A stretch of 64,000 bases of DNA from Uloborus plumipes (Eukaryota > Arthropoda > Arachnida > Araneae > Uloboridae): assembly GCA_038373865.1 (NCBI GenBank), contig JAXGGA010003927.1, forward strand, positions 1-64,000, in the 5' to 3' direction. Positions within the stretch are counted from its first letter, which is position 1. Each line of letters opens with the position of its first letter. Made by a program: the position numbers and the translations under genes. Below are positions 1-10,143 of this stretch, one piece after another. Below the pieces are notes generated by a model that was given only the letters and a program-made list of their open reading frames with translations, made no database searches and was not told the DNA's origin.

Positions 1-704
1 AGTGTACGAGAAAATTCTTTAGGGTTTTAACTTTCATGTCTGGGTTTAAAGTAGGCCTACAAATTGCTCAATAATTTCAATTATCATTGACCAGCCAAAA
101 GCAAAAAAAAAAAAAAAATGTATCTTCAAGTAAAGCATTTACCACTCCCCTTAAAATTAACATAACACATACAAATTACTGAAGGGGAGGGGTCGAGCCC
201 CCCTCCCCCGGCCATGCTCCATGCAGTTGGCGCCAGTGGCAAGTGTAGCACTATCTTGTACGATGGTGAACGAGAAACAACAATACTGTTTCGTGTATTG
301 AGTGGATTTGTATAATTGGTGCTATCACTAGTATAGTCAGAGTTTCCTGAGGGGTGAGAGGACAGGAAAACCGTATTTAGATCCATAAAAATTAGTACAC
401 TAGATTTGTGAATATGGCTTAAAACTAACAGTTCTGCGAAGGTTTAACCATCCAACTCCTCCATCTTCTGCACACATTGAACACCATGTTGCGAAGTTTT
501 ACACTAATGGTTGGCAAACTTGCGAAGCCACTTAACAACTGTACTATTTTTAAACAATGGCAATGAGCTATTCGCTCTTCATTAAAAAAGAGAATGAGCC
601 ATTAAAATCTCGCTTAAATGTTATCTTCCAGAATTGAGGTTCTATATTGGCACCCCTTTTATACAGAGTGAGGAGAATGGAAAGACTTTCTTTTTAAATA
701 AGAG
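1..704. other. Non-coding stretch, nothing recognised
   Basis: No open frame here has a plausible protein composition. It contains an A-run near 102-118 and a G/C-rich patch near 181-212. No repeat boundary or gene part is recognised before the TA that flanks the next element. Confidence 0.5.
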
Positions 705-706
705 TA

Positions 707-2361
707 GAGTCAGGTGGGGTAAAATAAGTCACGGGGTAAAGTAGGTCAATTTTTTAAAAAAATCATTAAAAATAAATGGATGCAATTTTTTTTTCTGTGC
801 TGCGAGTTTTATTTATACCAGATACTAGTGATTATTTTATAAGCAAAATTAACTACAACTTCAACTTTAGAGTAACAGATATAAGCCATTTGATGTGTTC
901 CTGAGTAGAAGTGAGAATGTGTTTATCATAAAAACTTTTCATTTGAAGAAAACTAGAGATAAGTGTATTTTTTTTAAAAAACCTACTACATAGAGCATAT
1001 TTTCAAGATTAATTTCCTAAAAGAAGAAAGTAAAAGCAGCAGAAAGTTATTTTTTAGGGTGTAAAAACGTGTGTGGGGTAAAATAGGTCACGTTTGGTCT
1101 TTGATTAGGCTTAGCATACAGTATACATTTAACACTTTTTTCTGCTTTTAAAACCACTTTTTTTTCTTTATATATTAATGTACTAATTTAAAATATGCTA
1201 CTTACTGCTTTGTCACTCTTTTTACATCAAAATAAAATTACCATTTTGTTATAAAAGATAATAAAATTATTAAAAGAACAAATTTTGGTTACAGCTTTTA
1301 GAAATTAGATTTAAACCATAATATTATTAGTCTTTTTTTTCTCAGAAAATGCCTAGGAATTATAAGAGAAAGACATTGACAAATTACAGCGAAAATGATA
1401 TTCTAGAAGCAGTAGTAAGAAAATGAATGTTCCATACGCGGTACAGCAAAGAAGTTTAACATACCGTTTGATACCCTTAGAAGATATGTTGTGAAACCGC
1501 CTTCTCATTTAGGTTCAGGGAGAAAAACCTATTTAACTCAGCTAGAAGAGGAATGTCTAGTGCGCGCAATGCAGTTCACAGCATCATATGGCTACCCGTT
1601 TGACAGGAGTGACTTAATAAAAATGGTCTGTAGCTATTTAGAGTATTCAAAAAAGCCAAGTCCCTTCCCAAACAATTATCCAGGCCCAGATTGGGTAAGA
1701 AACCAACTCGGCAAGTCTGCAGAGATTGTATGCAGAAAAAGTCAAAAGAGAAGAAAAATCAGCGAACATGCCTTTGAAGAAACGCAAAAGAAATGAGTAG
1801 TTACAAGTCGAGTTTCTGGGGAGAAAAACAAAAAAGATATTTCATGGTATCATTCTTTCCCATAATAAGGGAGAATATACAGCAAAGTTAGCAAAAGAAT
1901 TCAAAAGTTCCGTTTTTTTTATTTATTTTTCAAAGAGAGATAATGTTTCGGAGATCGATGCATTATAAATAGTGAAGTCCTTCCTGACCCCAAAATGAAC
2001 CAGAAAGGACAGTATTATTTCATGTAAACATTTACATTAATTATTTTCTCTCAAACATTGTATAATTAACATCAATAAATTGTGTAATTATTGTTTTCAA
2101 GGCATGACTTATTTTACCCCACGACTGACCTATTTTACCCCACGCTATGGGGTAAAATAGGTCATTGACAACATGTTTTCAAACTTATTTTTCAGTACTA
2201 ATATTTGTTTTTCTCAAAGATATTTTTCTTAAAATCTCATAAGGACAATACATTTGCATATCCTGAGCAATTTTTTCCCTGGTTTTAATTGATATATTTT
2301 TCGCTATTAATGTGTAATTACAAAATGTGCTGTTTTTGACCTATTTTACCCCACCTGACCC
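707..2361 (+). mobile_element. Decayed pogo/Tigger-like DNA transposon, internally deleted
   Basis: A TA dinucleotide flanks both ends (705-706 and 2362-2363). The ends are inverted copies of GGGTCAGGTGGGGTAAAATA with one or two changes. The core GGGGTAAAATAGGTCA recurs inside at about 734, 1076 and in both orientations at 2103-2165. TA duplication plus a psq/CENP-B-type DNA-binding remnant is typical of the pogo branch of Tc1/mariner. The catalytic DDE region is missing, so the copy is non-autonomous. Fragments resembling the C-terminal tail of such transposases can be read around 1920-2010. Confidence 0.75.
1348..1796 (+). pseudogene. Pogo-like transposase N-terminal remnant (psq/CENP-B HTH), frameshifted
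   Basis: The frame from ATG 1348 gives MPRNYKRKTLTNYSENDI, the usual opening of pogo/Tigger transposases, and stops after about 23 codons. A second frame over about 1435-1500 continues the same domain as GTAKKFNIPFDTLRRYV, a helix-turn-helix of the psq type. A third piece, 1491-1796, ends with a CENP-B-like region containing GRKTYLTQLEEE and PGPDWVRN and stops before any catalytic domain. A working protein would bind the transposon ends. Here at least two frame breaks and the loss of the DDE part make it a pseudogene. The family is recognised by motif only. Confidence 0.7.
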
Positions 2362-2363
2362 TA

Positions 2364-2533
2364 ACTCAGCTGTTGTCTCAAAAAAATAAAGCTAATAGTT
2401 GTTGACCATTTAACAATAAAAATGTGAAATTGTGTTCAGAAAATGATACCATACAGATGACGTCCACTTACCACAATGTTTTGCTGCATTCATTCCTCAA
2501 AGCTCCACATCACCCTTTCAAACAAGTTAATAC
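2364..2533. other. Short spacer between pogo-like and gypsy elements
   Basis: About 170 bp with no recognised content. Its last four bases, ATAC (2530-2533), are the left copy of the gypsy target-site duplication. Confidence 0.6.
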
Positions 2534-2836
2534 TGTTACAAATCTTGTAAATAGTTGTTGTTTTTCCTGCCTTGCATCATTTTCATTAGTTTTGGTTTTA
2601 TCTGACGTCATGTTGCAAAAGTATCTGAAGATATCACTTTTATCACTTGTATACCGGCCCCGTAACACTTTGTAGTTTTTACACTTGCCCTAACTTTAAT
2701 AAGCGTGAAGACATTTTCGCTCGGAGTGGTGTTTTTCTTTTTATTTCTAGCGTTTTCTTGAATGAATTGTTTAAAGTTATGAATGATTTGGAATATTCCA
2801 GATATTACTAGAAAGTTGTCGGGAATTCTTTCCGTG

Positions 2837-2870
2837 TATAAATAGCTGGCCTTGAACACAAGTCAGTCAG
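2837..2870 (+). promoter_or_regulatory. LTR core promoter: TATA box and initiator
   Basis: TATAAATA begins at 2837. About 26 bp downstream is AGTCAGTCAG (2861-2870), which fits the arthropod TCAGT initiator. The same pair occurs in the 3' LTR (from about 10447) and, as TATAAAAAG, in the solo LTR (about 20024). Spacing suggests transcript start near 2863. This is read from motifs only. Confidence 0.7.
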
Positions 2871-3074
2871 TTGTTTTCAGATTTGATTCTGGTGACTCGT
2901 TTTTCATTCGCTTGGGCGGATGGTCGTTTTGCTTTTGTAATTGCTTAATTACTGTTCACGTTTGATACGTGGTGCTGAGTTACTGTTGAGAGTACAGTGT
3001 ACTGTTTGCTGCCTAATTGCTGGATGTTTAGCAATTGTTTCCTGCTCTTATTGTAAATAGTGTACATACTTGTA

Positions 3075-3080
3075 AATAAA
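3075..3080 (+). terminator. LTR polyadenylation signal AATAAA
   Basis: AATAAA lies about 70 bp before the LTR end and is kept in the 3' LTR (near 10684) and the solo LTR, as expected for the R/U5 boundary region. Confidence 0.6.
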
Positions 3081-3153
3081 TTTATAGTTACTTCCTCAAG
3101 ATTGGAATGCTCATTTGAAGAAAGTTGAAGGTGCTACGGACTCGTTACAATTT

Positions 3154-3171
3154 TGGCGCCCAACGTGGGGC
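3154..3171 (+). other. Primer binding site, tRNA-Lys(1,2) type
   Basis: TGGCGCCCAACGTGGGGC begins 4 bp after the 5' LTR. It is the complement of the 3' end of the tRNA-Lys(1,2) acceptor used as primer by several retroviruses and retroelements. It would prime minus-strand DNA synthesis. The identity comes from remembered primer-site sequences; the host tRNA was not checked. Confidence 0.8.
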
Positions 3172-3246
3172 ATCTTCAAGGACTTTCTTGGAATTATCTG
3201 TGAACTTGGACTTTTCTTCCTAAGGACTTTTTGAATTCGGAATTTT

Positions 3247-6200
3247 ATGGTGATTACTCGAGCAATGGATGAACAACTGAAACAACTCCTTGATGCGATC
3301 AACGCTGTTAAAAGTGACCTCAAGAATGATATGGCGACTCTGGCTACTAATCAAGAACAATTAAAGAATGAGCTATCTACTAATCAAGAACAATTAAAGA
3401 ATGAGCTGGCTACTAATCAAGAACAATTAAAAAAGGATCTAGCTGAAGAAATTAAAAGCGATCTAACGTCAATGAAAAGTTTGGTGGAAAGTAAATTTAC
3501 CAATATGGAAAATAAAGTGGAGGCTCTAGAAGAGAAAGTTGACAGCGTTGAAGATCGAATTACCACAGTAGAAAATCACGTGGAAAAGAAAATTAAAGAA
3601 ATTGAATCAAAGTTATCAGCATCCTCCAACAACTCAAGTGACTGTGTAGCTGCAGCTGGAACTTCGCGTCCATCCATCAAACTGGCCACGTTTGACGGGA
3701 AGACCTCGTGGAATATTTACAAGAAGCAGTTCCTCATCGTTGCAGAAGCAAACTCCTGGGACTCTTCCACGAAAGCCTGTCACCTTGCAGCCTCGCTGAG
3801 AGGGGATGCAGCTGACATACTACAGACCTTCCCAGAGGACAAGCACCGCGACTTCGATGCCTTATCATCGGCCTTGGAGCTTCGCTTTGGCGAAGCATGC
3901 CAAAAAGAATTCAGCCAACTCCAGCTGAAATCCAGACTCCAGAGGGCTGGAGAGACTCTACAAGTTTTTGCAGCAGACGTTGAGAGGCTTTCCCATCTCG
4001 CCTTCTCGGACTGTCCTTCGGGTGTTCGCGATAGCCTGGCCCTGAACTACTTCATAGATGGAGTGCGAAATCCAGAAATTCAGACGGCTCTCCGGATGGC
4101 GGACATTAAAGATCTTAAATCCGGTCTGGTCTACGCAATGAAGTTCGAGGCTGCACAGCAAACGTCCCGCAAGGATCGCCATTCAATCAGGGGCGTGGAA
4201 GTGCGTGCTCCGGATTCGAACTCAACTTGTCTCTTGGAAATTAAGCGACAAATCCAAGAGCTCTCGGGGACCCTGAAGAAGATTACGGCTCACAAGGACC
4301 AAAGTAAACAACCACTGAAGTGCTGGAAATGTGGCGGTGAGGGCCACGTACGAAAGAACTGCGAAGCTCGCCAAGAAAAGAAGAAGTCTCCCAAAGTTTT
4401 CCAGATTTCCCCAAGAAGTGGCGGCTGCAACGGACTCTTCATTTACGCTTATGTGAATGGGTTTCCCTGCGAAATGATTGTGGACACAGGAGCCAACGTT
4501 ACCATTATTAAGACTGATGTGGCTCGTCAATTTGGACTCAAGATCTTATGGACGCCGCCCTGCGTTACTCTTCAAACTGTGACAGGTGACAAAATTGAGA
4601 TTGAAGGAAAAGTGAACTTAGAAATAATGTTCGGAAGCGCCACTTACCATCACACGGCATTCGTCGCTGACATTACAGATCCCTTCATTCTCGGACTGGA
4701 CTTTTTGAGAAAATTTGATTTTTCTATCGACCTTAAAAATAATGAGCTGCACTCGATGAGGGAAGACATAGCAATTTTCAATGCTGAACGTAACTTAAAA
4801 TCCGCTCATCAAATAATAGCCCAATCAGATTTATTGATTCCCCCAAGATCAGAAGTACTAATACCTGGCTCCCTCAAGGAAAACAACAGTTTTAAATTCG
4901 GCCTAATTGAATATCCTAACCAGAGTAATAGCCCAAAAGGAGTACTAGTGGCATCTACGCTTGTGGACCTTTCAAGGAATGCTGTTCCTGTGAGAGTCGC
5001 CAATGTAAGTGAAAGACCGAGGAATATCAAGAAAGGAGAAGTGTTGGCAACTTGTACTCCCGTAAACTGCATCATCAGAAGAATTGATTCCTCCTCCGCT
5101 GTGTCTTCCGAGTCCTTGACTTCGAAATTAATTGGGAGTGCACCATTATCGAAGGATCAAAGAAACGCTGCGGAAAAATTGGTGGACAACTTCAAGCAGG
5201 TGTTTTCATCTACACCCGAAGATGTTGGTCGCACGAGTTTAGCGCAGCATAGGATCGACACTGGAGATCATGCCCCTATCAAGCAGCATCCAAGACGACT
5301 ACCGTTCGCCAAGAAGGAAGAGGTTGAGATCCTCGTGAAAGAGATGCAGGAGAATGACGTCATCGAACCCTCATCCAGTCCTTGGGCATCCCCTATCGTC
5401 TTGGTCCGAAAGAAAGACGGCTCCACCAGATTTTGTGTTGATTACCGACGCCTGAATGACATCACCAAGAAGGATAGTTACCCTCTTCCACGGATCGATG
5501 ACACTCTGGACACCCTTTCCGGACACAAGTGGTTTTCGACCCTGGATTTAAAGAGCGGCTACTGGCAGGTGGAGATACACCCCGACGACCGAGAGAAGAC
5601 GGCGTTTACAACCGGACAAGGCTTGTGGCAGTTTAAAGTGATGCCCTTCGGCCTCTGCAATGCACCAGCCACGTTCGAGCGTCTTATGGAATCAGTGTTA
5701 AGAGGACTCTCTTATGAATCCTGTCTTGTCTACTTGGACGACATCATCATCATAGGACGCAGTTTTGAGGAACATTTGGCTAATCTTGGGAAGGTGCTGC
5801 AAAAGCTTAAGGAAGCCAACCTGAAGTTAAGCCCGTCCAAATGTAATTTGTTCCGCCGTGAAGTGAACTACCTTGGTCACATTATCTCTTCAGAGGGTGT
5901 ACGAACAGATCCAGACAAGGTATCCGCAGTCAAGAATTGGAGCCGCCCCGAAAATGTTCATCAGCTGCGAAGCTTCCTGGGGCTCTGCACGTACTACAGG
6001 AAGTTTGTGAAGGGTTTTTCCAATATTGCACGACCTTTGCATAAGCTGACGGAGAGCAAACGAAAATTTGAATGGTCCAAAGAATGCGAGGATGCATTTC
6101 TACAGCTGAAGGAGGCTTTAACATCAACGCCTATTCTCTCTTATCCTCAGCCTGAAAAATCCTTCATACTTGACACTGATGCGAGCCACGAGAGTGTTGG

Positions 6201-7590
6201 AGCTGTTTTATCTCAAGAAATAGACGGTAACGAACATGTCATTGCCTACTGGAGCAAATGCTTATCCAAGTCGGAGCGAAATTATTGTGTCACGAGAAAG
6301 GAATTGCTCGCCATAGTTAAAGCTGTAGAACATTTCCATCATTACCTCTACGGCCGTAAATTCCTGCTCCGGACAGATCATGCCTCTTTAACTTGGCTTT
6401 TGAATTTCAAGAATCCAGAGGGCCAGGTAGCCAGGTGGATACAGCGGCTCCAGGAATATGACATCGAGATTAAGCACCGAAAAGGTTCGTCACACGGTAA
6501 TGCTGACGCATTATCAAGAAGACCTTGTTCCGAGAACTGCCATTATTGCTCCCGAATTGAGAAACAGTACGGGACGACAATCCCTACTGCCTGTCAAGTT
6601 ACTGCTACTTCATCATCTTCAGATCCTGATCCATGGAGTGACGACCAAGTTAGAAAAGATCAGCTTGAAGACCCAGACCTAAAGCCTATCATAGAGTTAA
6701 TGGAAAAAGACAGTCGGCGACCTAGTTGGCAAGACATTTCTATCTACAGTCCTGCAACGAAAAGATACTGGGCTCTATGGAACTCTCTCCAGCTGCGAAA
6801 TGGCGTCCTGTATCGGAAATGGGAATCTGACGATGGTAAAGCATTCAAATGGCAGTTACTCCTTCCCAGATCAAGAATTCCAGACGTTCTAAAGGAGTTG
6901 CACAGTAGTCCGACTGGAGGACATTTTGGTGTGTTGAAAACCCTCTGCAAGGTTCGAGAACGCTTCTTTTGGAGCAAGGCGAAGGATGACGTAGAGAAGT
7001 GGTGTCATTCTTGTGACGCCTGTGCTGCCCGTAAAGGACCGAAGAGAAGAAGCCGCGGGAAGCTACATCTTTACAACGTAGGAGCTCCTTTCGAACGAAT
7101 CGGGATCGACATTCTTGGTCCTCTACCGAAAACTACTGATGGGAACAAATACATTCTCGTTTCCATTGACTATTTCACCAAATGGCCCGAAGCATATTCC
7201 ATTCCGGATCAAGAAGCTACCACTGTAGCAGAGACTCTAGTCCAGAATTGGATCTCGAGATATGGGACACCTTTGCAGATCCATTCCGATCAGGGGAGAA
7301 ACTTCATCTCTGCTGTGTTTAAGGGCCTATGTAAAATCCTCAAAATTGAGAAAACTCGAACGACACCACTACACCCACAATCGGACGGCATGGTGGAGAG
7401 ATTTAACAGGACAACCCTTAATAATCTCTCGCTTATGGTCTCCAAAAATCAACAGGATTGGGACAAGAAACTTCCTCTGTTCCTGCTGGCAGGAGCGCCC
7501 CGAAGGGAGGTCCAGGGAGGTCACCGGGACCTCCCAAACATCTTCCTCATTCGGCAAATTTGGACAACGATTCGGCACATTCAGAGATAA
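3247..7590 (+). CDS. Gag-Pol polyprotein of the gypsy element, cut short in integrase
   Basis: One frame codes for gag and pol without a frameshift. Residues 1-130 are coiled-coil-like, with an 11-residue repeat (TNQEQLKNEL) three times. A CCHC zinc knuckle CWKCGGEGHVRKNC is near residue 359. An aspartic protease with IVDTGAN follows near 412. Reverse transcriptase has YLDD near 829, RNase H has DTDAS near 976, and the integrase HHCC finger begins near 1219. The integrase DD35E triad is D1288, D1348 and E1384. The last ~33 residues (from 7490) are read through an inserted hAT end and do not belong to the family. The true C-terminal part lies at 9463-9911 in the matching frame. ATG 3247 is the first in frame after the primer site. 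A second ATG at 3265 is also possible. The product would copy and insert the element. Truncation before the integrase C-terminal domain should abolish integration by this copy. Confidence 0.93.
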   Translation: MVITRAMDEQLKQLLDAINAVKSDLKNDMATLATNQEQLKNELSTNQEQLKNELATNQEQLKKDLAEEIKSDLTSMKSLVESKFTNMENKVEALEEKVDSVEDRITTVENHVEKKIKEIESKLSASSNNSSDCVAAAGTSRPSIKLATFDGKTSWNIYKKQFLIVAEANSWDSSTKACHLAASLRGDAADILQTFPEDKHRDFDALSSALELRFGEACQKEFSQLQLKSRLQRAGETLQVFAADVERLSHLAFSDCPSGVRDSLALNYFIDGVRNPEIQTALRMADIKDLKSGLVYAMKFEAAQQTSRKDRHSIRGVEVRAPDSNSTCLLEIKRQIQELSGTLKKITAHKDQSKQPLKCWKCGGEGHVRKNCEARQEKKKSPKVFQISPRSGGCNGLFIYAYVNGFPCEMIVDTGANVTIIKTDVARQFGLKILWTPPCVTLQTVTGDKIEIEGKVNLEIMFGSATYHHTAFVADITDPFILGLDFLRKFDFSIDLKNNELHSMREDIAIFNAERNLKSAHQIIAQSDLLIPPRSEVLIPGSLKENNSFKFGLIEYPNQSNSPKGVLVASTLVDLSRNAVPVRVANVSERPRNIKKGEVLATCTPVNCIIRRIDSSSAVSSESLTSKLIGSAPLSKDQRNAAEKLVDNFKQVFSSTPEDVGRTSLAQHRIDTGDHAPIKQHPRRLPFAKKEEVEILVKEMQENDVIEPSSSPWASPIVLVRKKDGSTRFCVDYRRLNDITKKDSYPLPRIDDTLDTLSGHKWFSTLDLKSGYWQVEIHPDDREKTAFTTGQGLWQFKVMPFGLCNAPATFERLMESVLRGLSYESCLVYLDDIIIIGRSFEEHLANLGKVLQKLKEANLKLSPSKCNLFRREVNYLGHIISSEGVRTDPDKVSAVKNWSRPENVHQLRSFLGLCTYYRKFVKGFSNIARPLHKLTESKRKFEWSKECEDAFLQLKEALTSTPILSYPQPEKSFILDTDASHESVGAVLSQEIDGNEHVIAYWSKCLSKSERNYCVTRKELLAIVKAVEHFHHYLYGRKFLLRTDHASLTWLLNFKNPEGQVARWIQRLQEYDIEIKHRKGSSHGNADALSRRPCSENCHYCSRIEKQYGTTIPTACQVTATSSSSDPDPWSDDQVRKDQLEDPDLKPIIELMEKDSRRPSWQDISIYSPATKRYWALWNSLQLRNGVLYRKWESDDGKAFKWQLLLPRSRIPDVLKELHSSPTGGHFGVLKTLCKVRERFFWSKAKDDVEKWCHSCDACAARKGPKRRSRGKLHLYNVGAPFERIGIDILGPLPKTTDGNKYILVSIDYFTKWPEAYSIPDQEATTVAETLVQNWISRYGTPLQIHSDQGRNFISAVFKGLCKILKIEKTRTTPLHPQSDGMVERFNRTTLNNLSLMVSKNQQDWDKKLPLFLLAGAPRREVQGGHRDLPNIFLIRQIWTTIRHIQR

Positions 7591-8316
7591 TACTGAAATT
7601 TTTTTTGCAATATTAATATGTATAAATATGCAAGTGCGGCCGCAATCTTTCTTTTTTTTTTTTTTTTGTTATACATTATCTCATTCTTTTATTGACGTTA
7701 TTTACCATAAACCAAACCGTTTCTTTCCATCCTGCCTTTCGGTGAATTAATTAGTGTGTGTAGCATGACCCCAAACAAGACGGATAATATGTAGAGAAAA
7801 TGCTGCAATGCATAAATGTTGCACTTTGAACGCAAAGAGCTCTAATATTTTGTGCCGCGACTTCAGTTTTTTTTTTTTTGCTTTACCAGCAGATCTTTTC
7901 ATTTCTCGTACTGAAAAATACTATCTGCTTAGCTTCATTTATTCAGTTCCATTTCTTAACTTTCTTCCCTGCGAAAAGAATCGATCGTCGAACTAGTTCA
8001 ATATTGTTTTTCGTTTTAATTATAGCACTGAAATACATCTATCCGTTTTATTTAATTTATTGATTTTGCTTGCAATGAAGAGAATTCGTAAACGATATGA
8101 AGTTAAGTACTTTTGATGACGATTATAAACGAAAACATGAGGAACTTTGCCACGATGGAAGGCATATCTCCCTGAAACTTGCTGGAGCTCCAAAAAATCC
8201 ATTTGATGCTGCAAGAAAGAAAATAAAGACTGCTTCAAGCAGCGAATTATCGCCATTAACGGTTAGTTTTAAATTTATCTTTTTTCTTCCTCTTTTAATT
8301 TGTTTCAATGATTTTT

Positions 8317-8712
8317 ACTTCCTTTTACGTAGTAAAGGAAGTATTGTGATCGCGAAAAAAAAAAAAAAATCACTCAAATTTGAGTTTAAATTTTGATTTT
8401 GCTCACACCCGAATGAATGTTCAGTAGTTTTTTCGACCTGTCAGCACGTGCATATGTACCTACCAACATATAAGCAGCCGAAAAATCCTTTTCAACCACC
8501 CTCGAGTTAATTACGACGAGTTTTCTCGTGCCGTCTGTATGTACGTATGTATGTGCGTATGTATGTGCGTATGTATGTGTGTCGCATAACTCAAAAACTA
8601 TATGCGGTAGAAGCTTCTAGCTTGGTGTGTAGGCTCTGAGGATGGTCTAGTTGTGCACCTCCCCTTGTGGTTGCATTTGAATGTTCCCAAGGGGGTGTTT
8701 TACCCCTTTAGC
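8317..8712 (+). repeat. Dispersed ACTTCC repeat, left part, nested in the hAT
   Basis: Starts ACTTCCTTTTACGTAG. It shares long similarity with 34136 onward, including GTCAGCACGTGCATAT and a TATG/TACG microsatellite. The last part, around AAGGGGGTG, matches 32007-32060. The right end of the family, seen near 32420 and 34650, is absent here. It splits the hAT transposase remnant. Confidence 0.7.
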
Positions 8713-9043
8713 AAATAAACTATGCCGTCTCGCAATAACAGTTCCGGTGACAACTGCCAAAGACGAACGGTCTTTCAGCAAATTGAAATTTTTAAAAAAT
8801 GTCCTTCGATCAACTATGGAAGACTACAGATTAAACAGTTTGATGCTTATTTCCTGTGAAAAAGACATCGCAGAAAAACTGGAAACAAAGGAAATAGTAA
8901 AAACGTGGTCATTACTAAAATCTAGACGTGTAAAAGTCAAACTTAAGCTCATGAATAATATTTCTAGCAAAAATTCTAGAACCAACAGTTTTTATAAGTG
9001 CCAACTCTTTTTTGTATTTTTTGCCAAAATTTTCAGATTTTAA
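8681..9043 (+). pseudogene. hAT transposase C-terminal (dimerisation) fragment
   Basis: From about residue 9 the frame reads ANKLCRLAITVPVTTAK, then DERSFSKLKFLKNVLRST and LNSLMLISCEKDIAEKL. This is the hATC dimerisation domain found at the end of hAT transposases of the ZMYM-like type, which dock the protein as a multimer. The upstream part of the domain is replaced by the inserted ACTTCC repeat; the first residues are repeat-derived. A short stretch near 8180-8265 may be another piece of the same protein. No catalytic DDE residues are left. Frame and motif are clear; activity is excluded. Confidence 0.8.
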
Positions 9044-9462
9044 AGTCACAATTCATGAACAGCCATTACTATGTATGTAAATATGTGTATATATATTTTA
9101 TTTATTTTAACTTAATTCTGTTGTTTGTTGTTTCACAAACCTGTCAAATGACCAGCATGCTTTAATTTGTAAACACACATCATATATGCAATATTTTATA
9201 ATCTGTCTTGCAGACAATATGTTTTAATCTGTTTCTATGTATAAAAAAGAAATCCTATCAGTTGCTTTGACGATTGATTCAGACTACAACCCCGTTGTTA
9301 TTTATCAAAGTTATTGTACCCATCGTTTTTTCTCAAAGTAACGGTATGAGGTTTGTGTACATACGCGTATTTTTTAATTCGGCACATTTTGGAGTTCCAT
9401 TCGGCAAATTGAGAATTTTCCCCCTCCCAAAAGTTTAAGCTCGGGGCGCCCCTGCCTGCTGG

Positions 9463-9911
9463 CCTACCGCAGTGCTGTCCACGAGACCACCGGATATTCC
9501 CCATCACAGATGCTCTTCGGCCGAGAGCTTCGGCTACCTTGTGATCTCGTCTTCGGTCTCCCTCCAGATGCGCCTTCATCGCCTGAGGAATACGTCCAGG
9601 ATCTCCAGGCCCGGTTGGAGGACGTTCATCACTTCGCACGGGAGCGAATCAACATCGCGACGGAGAAAATGAAGACCCGATACGACACAAGGTCCACTGG
9701 TCATGACTTTCAAGAAGGTGACAAGGTGTGGCTATGGAATCCCATCCGACGTAAAGGTCTGTCACCCAAATTGCAGTCGCATTGGGATGGACCCTACACA
9801 GTCCTTCACCGGCTGAACGACGTCGTAGTGAGGATCCAGAAGTCATCACATTCAAAACCTAGGGTTGTCCATTATGATCGGCTAGCCCCATACTATGGCC
9901 ATAGTTCGTAA
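9463..9911 (+). pseudogene. Gypsy pol C-terminal part, cut off from its start by the hAT
   Basis: Translation after the right target duplication opens with AYRSAVHETTGYSPSQMLFG, the conserved stretch that follows the catalytic core of gypsy integrases. Later it shows FQEGDKVWLWNP and WDGPYTV, the GPY/F module that helps bind DNA and guide target choice. The reading phase matches that of the upstream frame at 7489. The stop at 9909-9911 would be the natural pol stop. It has no start codon of its own that would give a working protein. Confidence 0.92.
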
Positions 9912-10130
9912 AGTAAATCTAAAGCTACCATGGTAACTTGCTTGTAAATTTTGTAAATAACTGTTGCCTTTAATTGTCTGTAATATTACTTCATCAATGT
10001 TATTATTTCTTTCATGTTCTCATTGTTATTGTTTATCATGTTTATGATTGGTCATCATGTAATGTGTGCATCTGTAAGTCTTCCCTTGCTTCCTTTCTGG
10101 GGATTGTACTGCCCGGGACGTGCAGTCCTT

Positions 10131-10140
10131 GGGAAGGGGG
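10131..10140 (+). other. Polypurine tract
   Basis: GGGAAGGGGG ends 3 bp before the 3' LTR. This is the expected place of the RNase H-resistant primer for plus-strand synthesis. Confidence 0.85.
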
Positions 10141-10143
10141 CAA

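Larger units (their letters stand above)
2534..3149 (+). repeat. 5' LTR of the gypsy element
   Basis: Starts TGTTACAAATC and ends CGTTACA. It matches 10144-10757 almost base for base, with small indels around 2886-2935 and near 3010. It carries a TATA box, an initiator-like sequence and a polyadenylation signal. Confidence 0.95.
7490..9454 (+). mobile_element. hAT-superfamily DNA transposon inside gypsy integrase
   Basis: The gypsy sequence CCTGCTGG is present on both sides (7482-7489 and 9455-9462), an exact 8-bp target duplication. The ends are inverted copies: CAGGAGCGCCCCGA at the left and the complement of CAGGGGCGCCCCGA at the right. Both features are hallmarks of hAT elements. Only the C-terminal dimerisation part of a transposase is left (8681-9043), and another repeat sits inside (8317-8712), so the copy is not autonomous. 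Removing the element plus one duplication restores the gypsy frame. Confidence 0.93.

Noticed and set aside
126..386. Small open frames in AT-rich spacers (for example here, 31869-32273, 49150-49380, 62424-62624)
   Set aside because: No family motif, composition like non-coding DNA, and many overlap identified repeats.
9914..10130. Envelope gene downstream of pol in the gypsy element
   Set aside because: Only ~220 bp lie between the pol stop and the polypurine tract and no membrane-protein frame exists.
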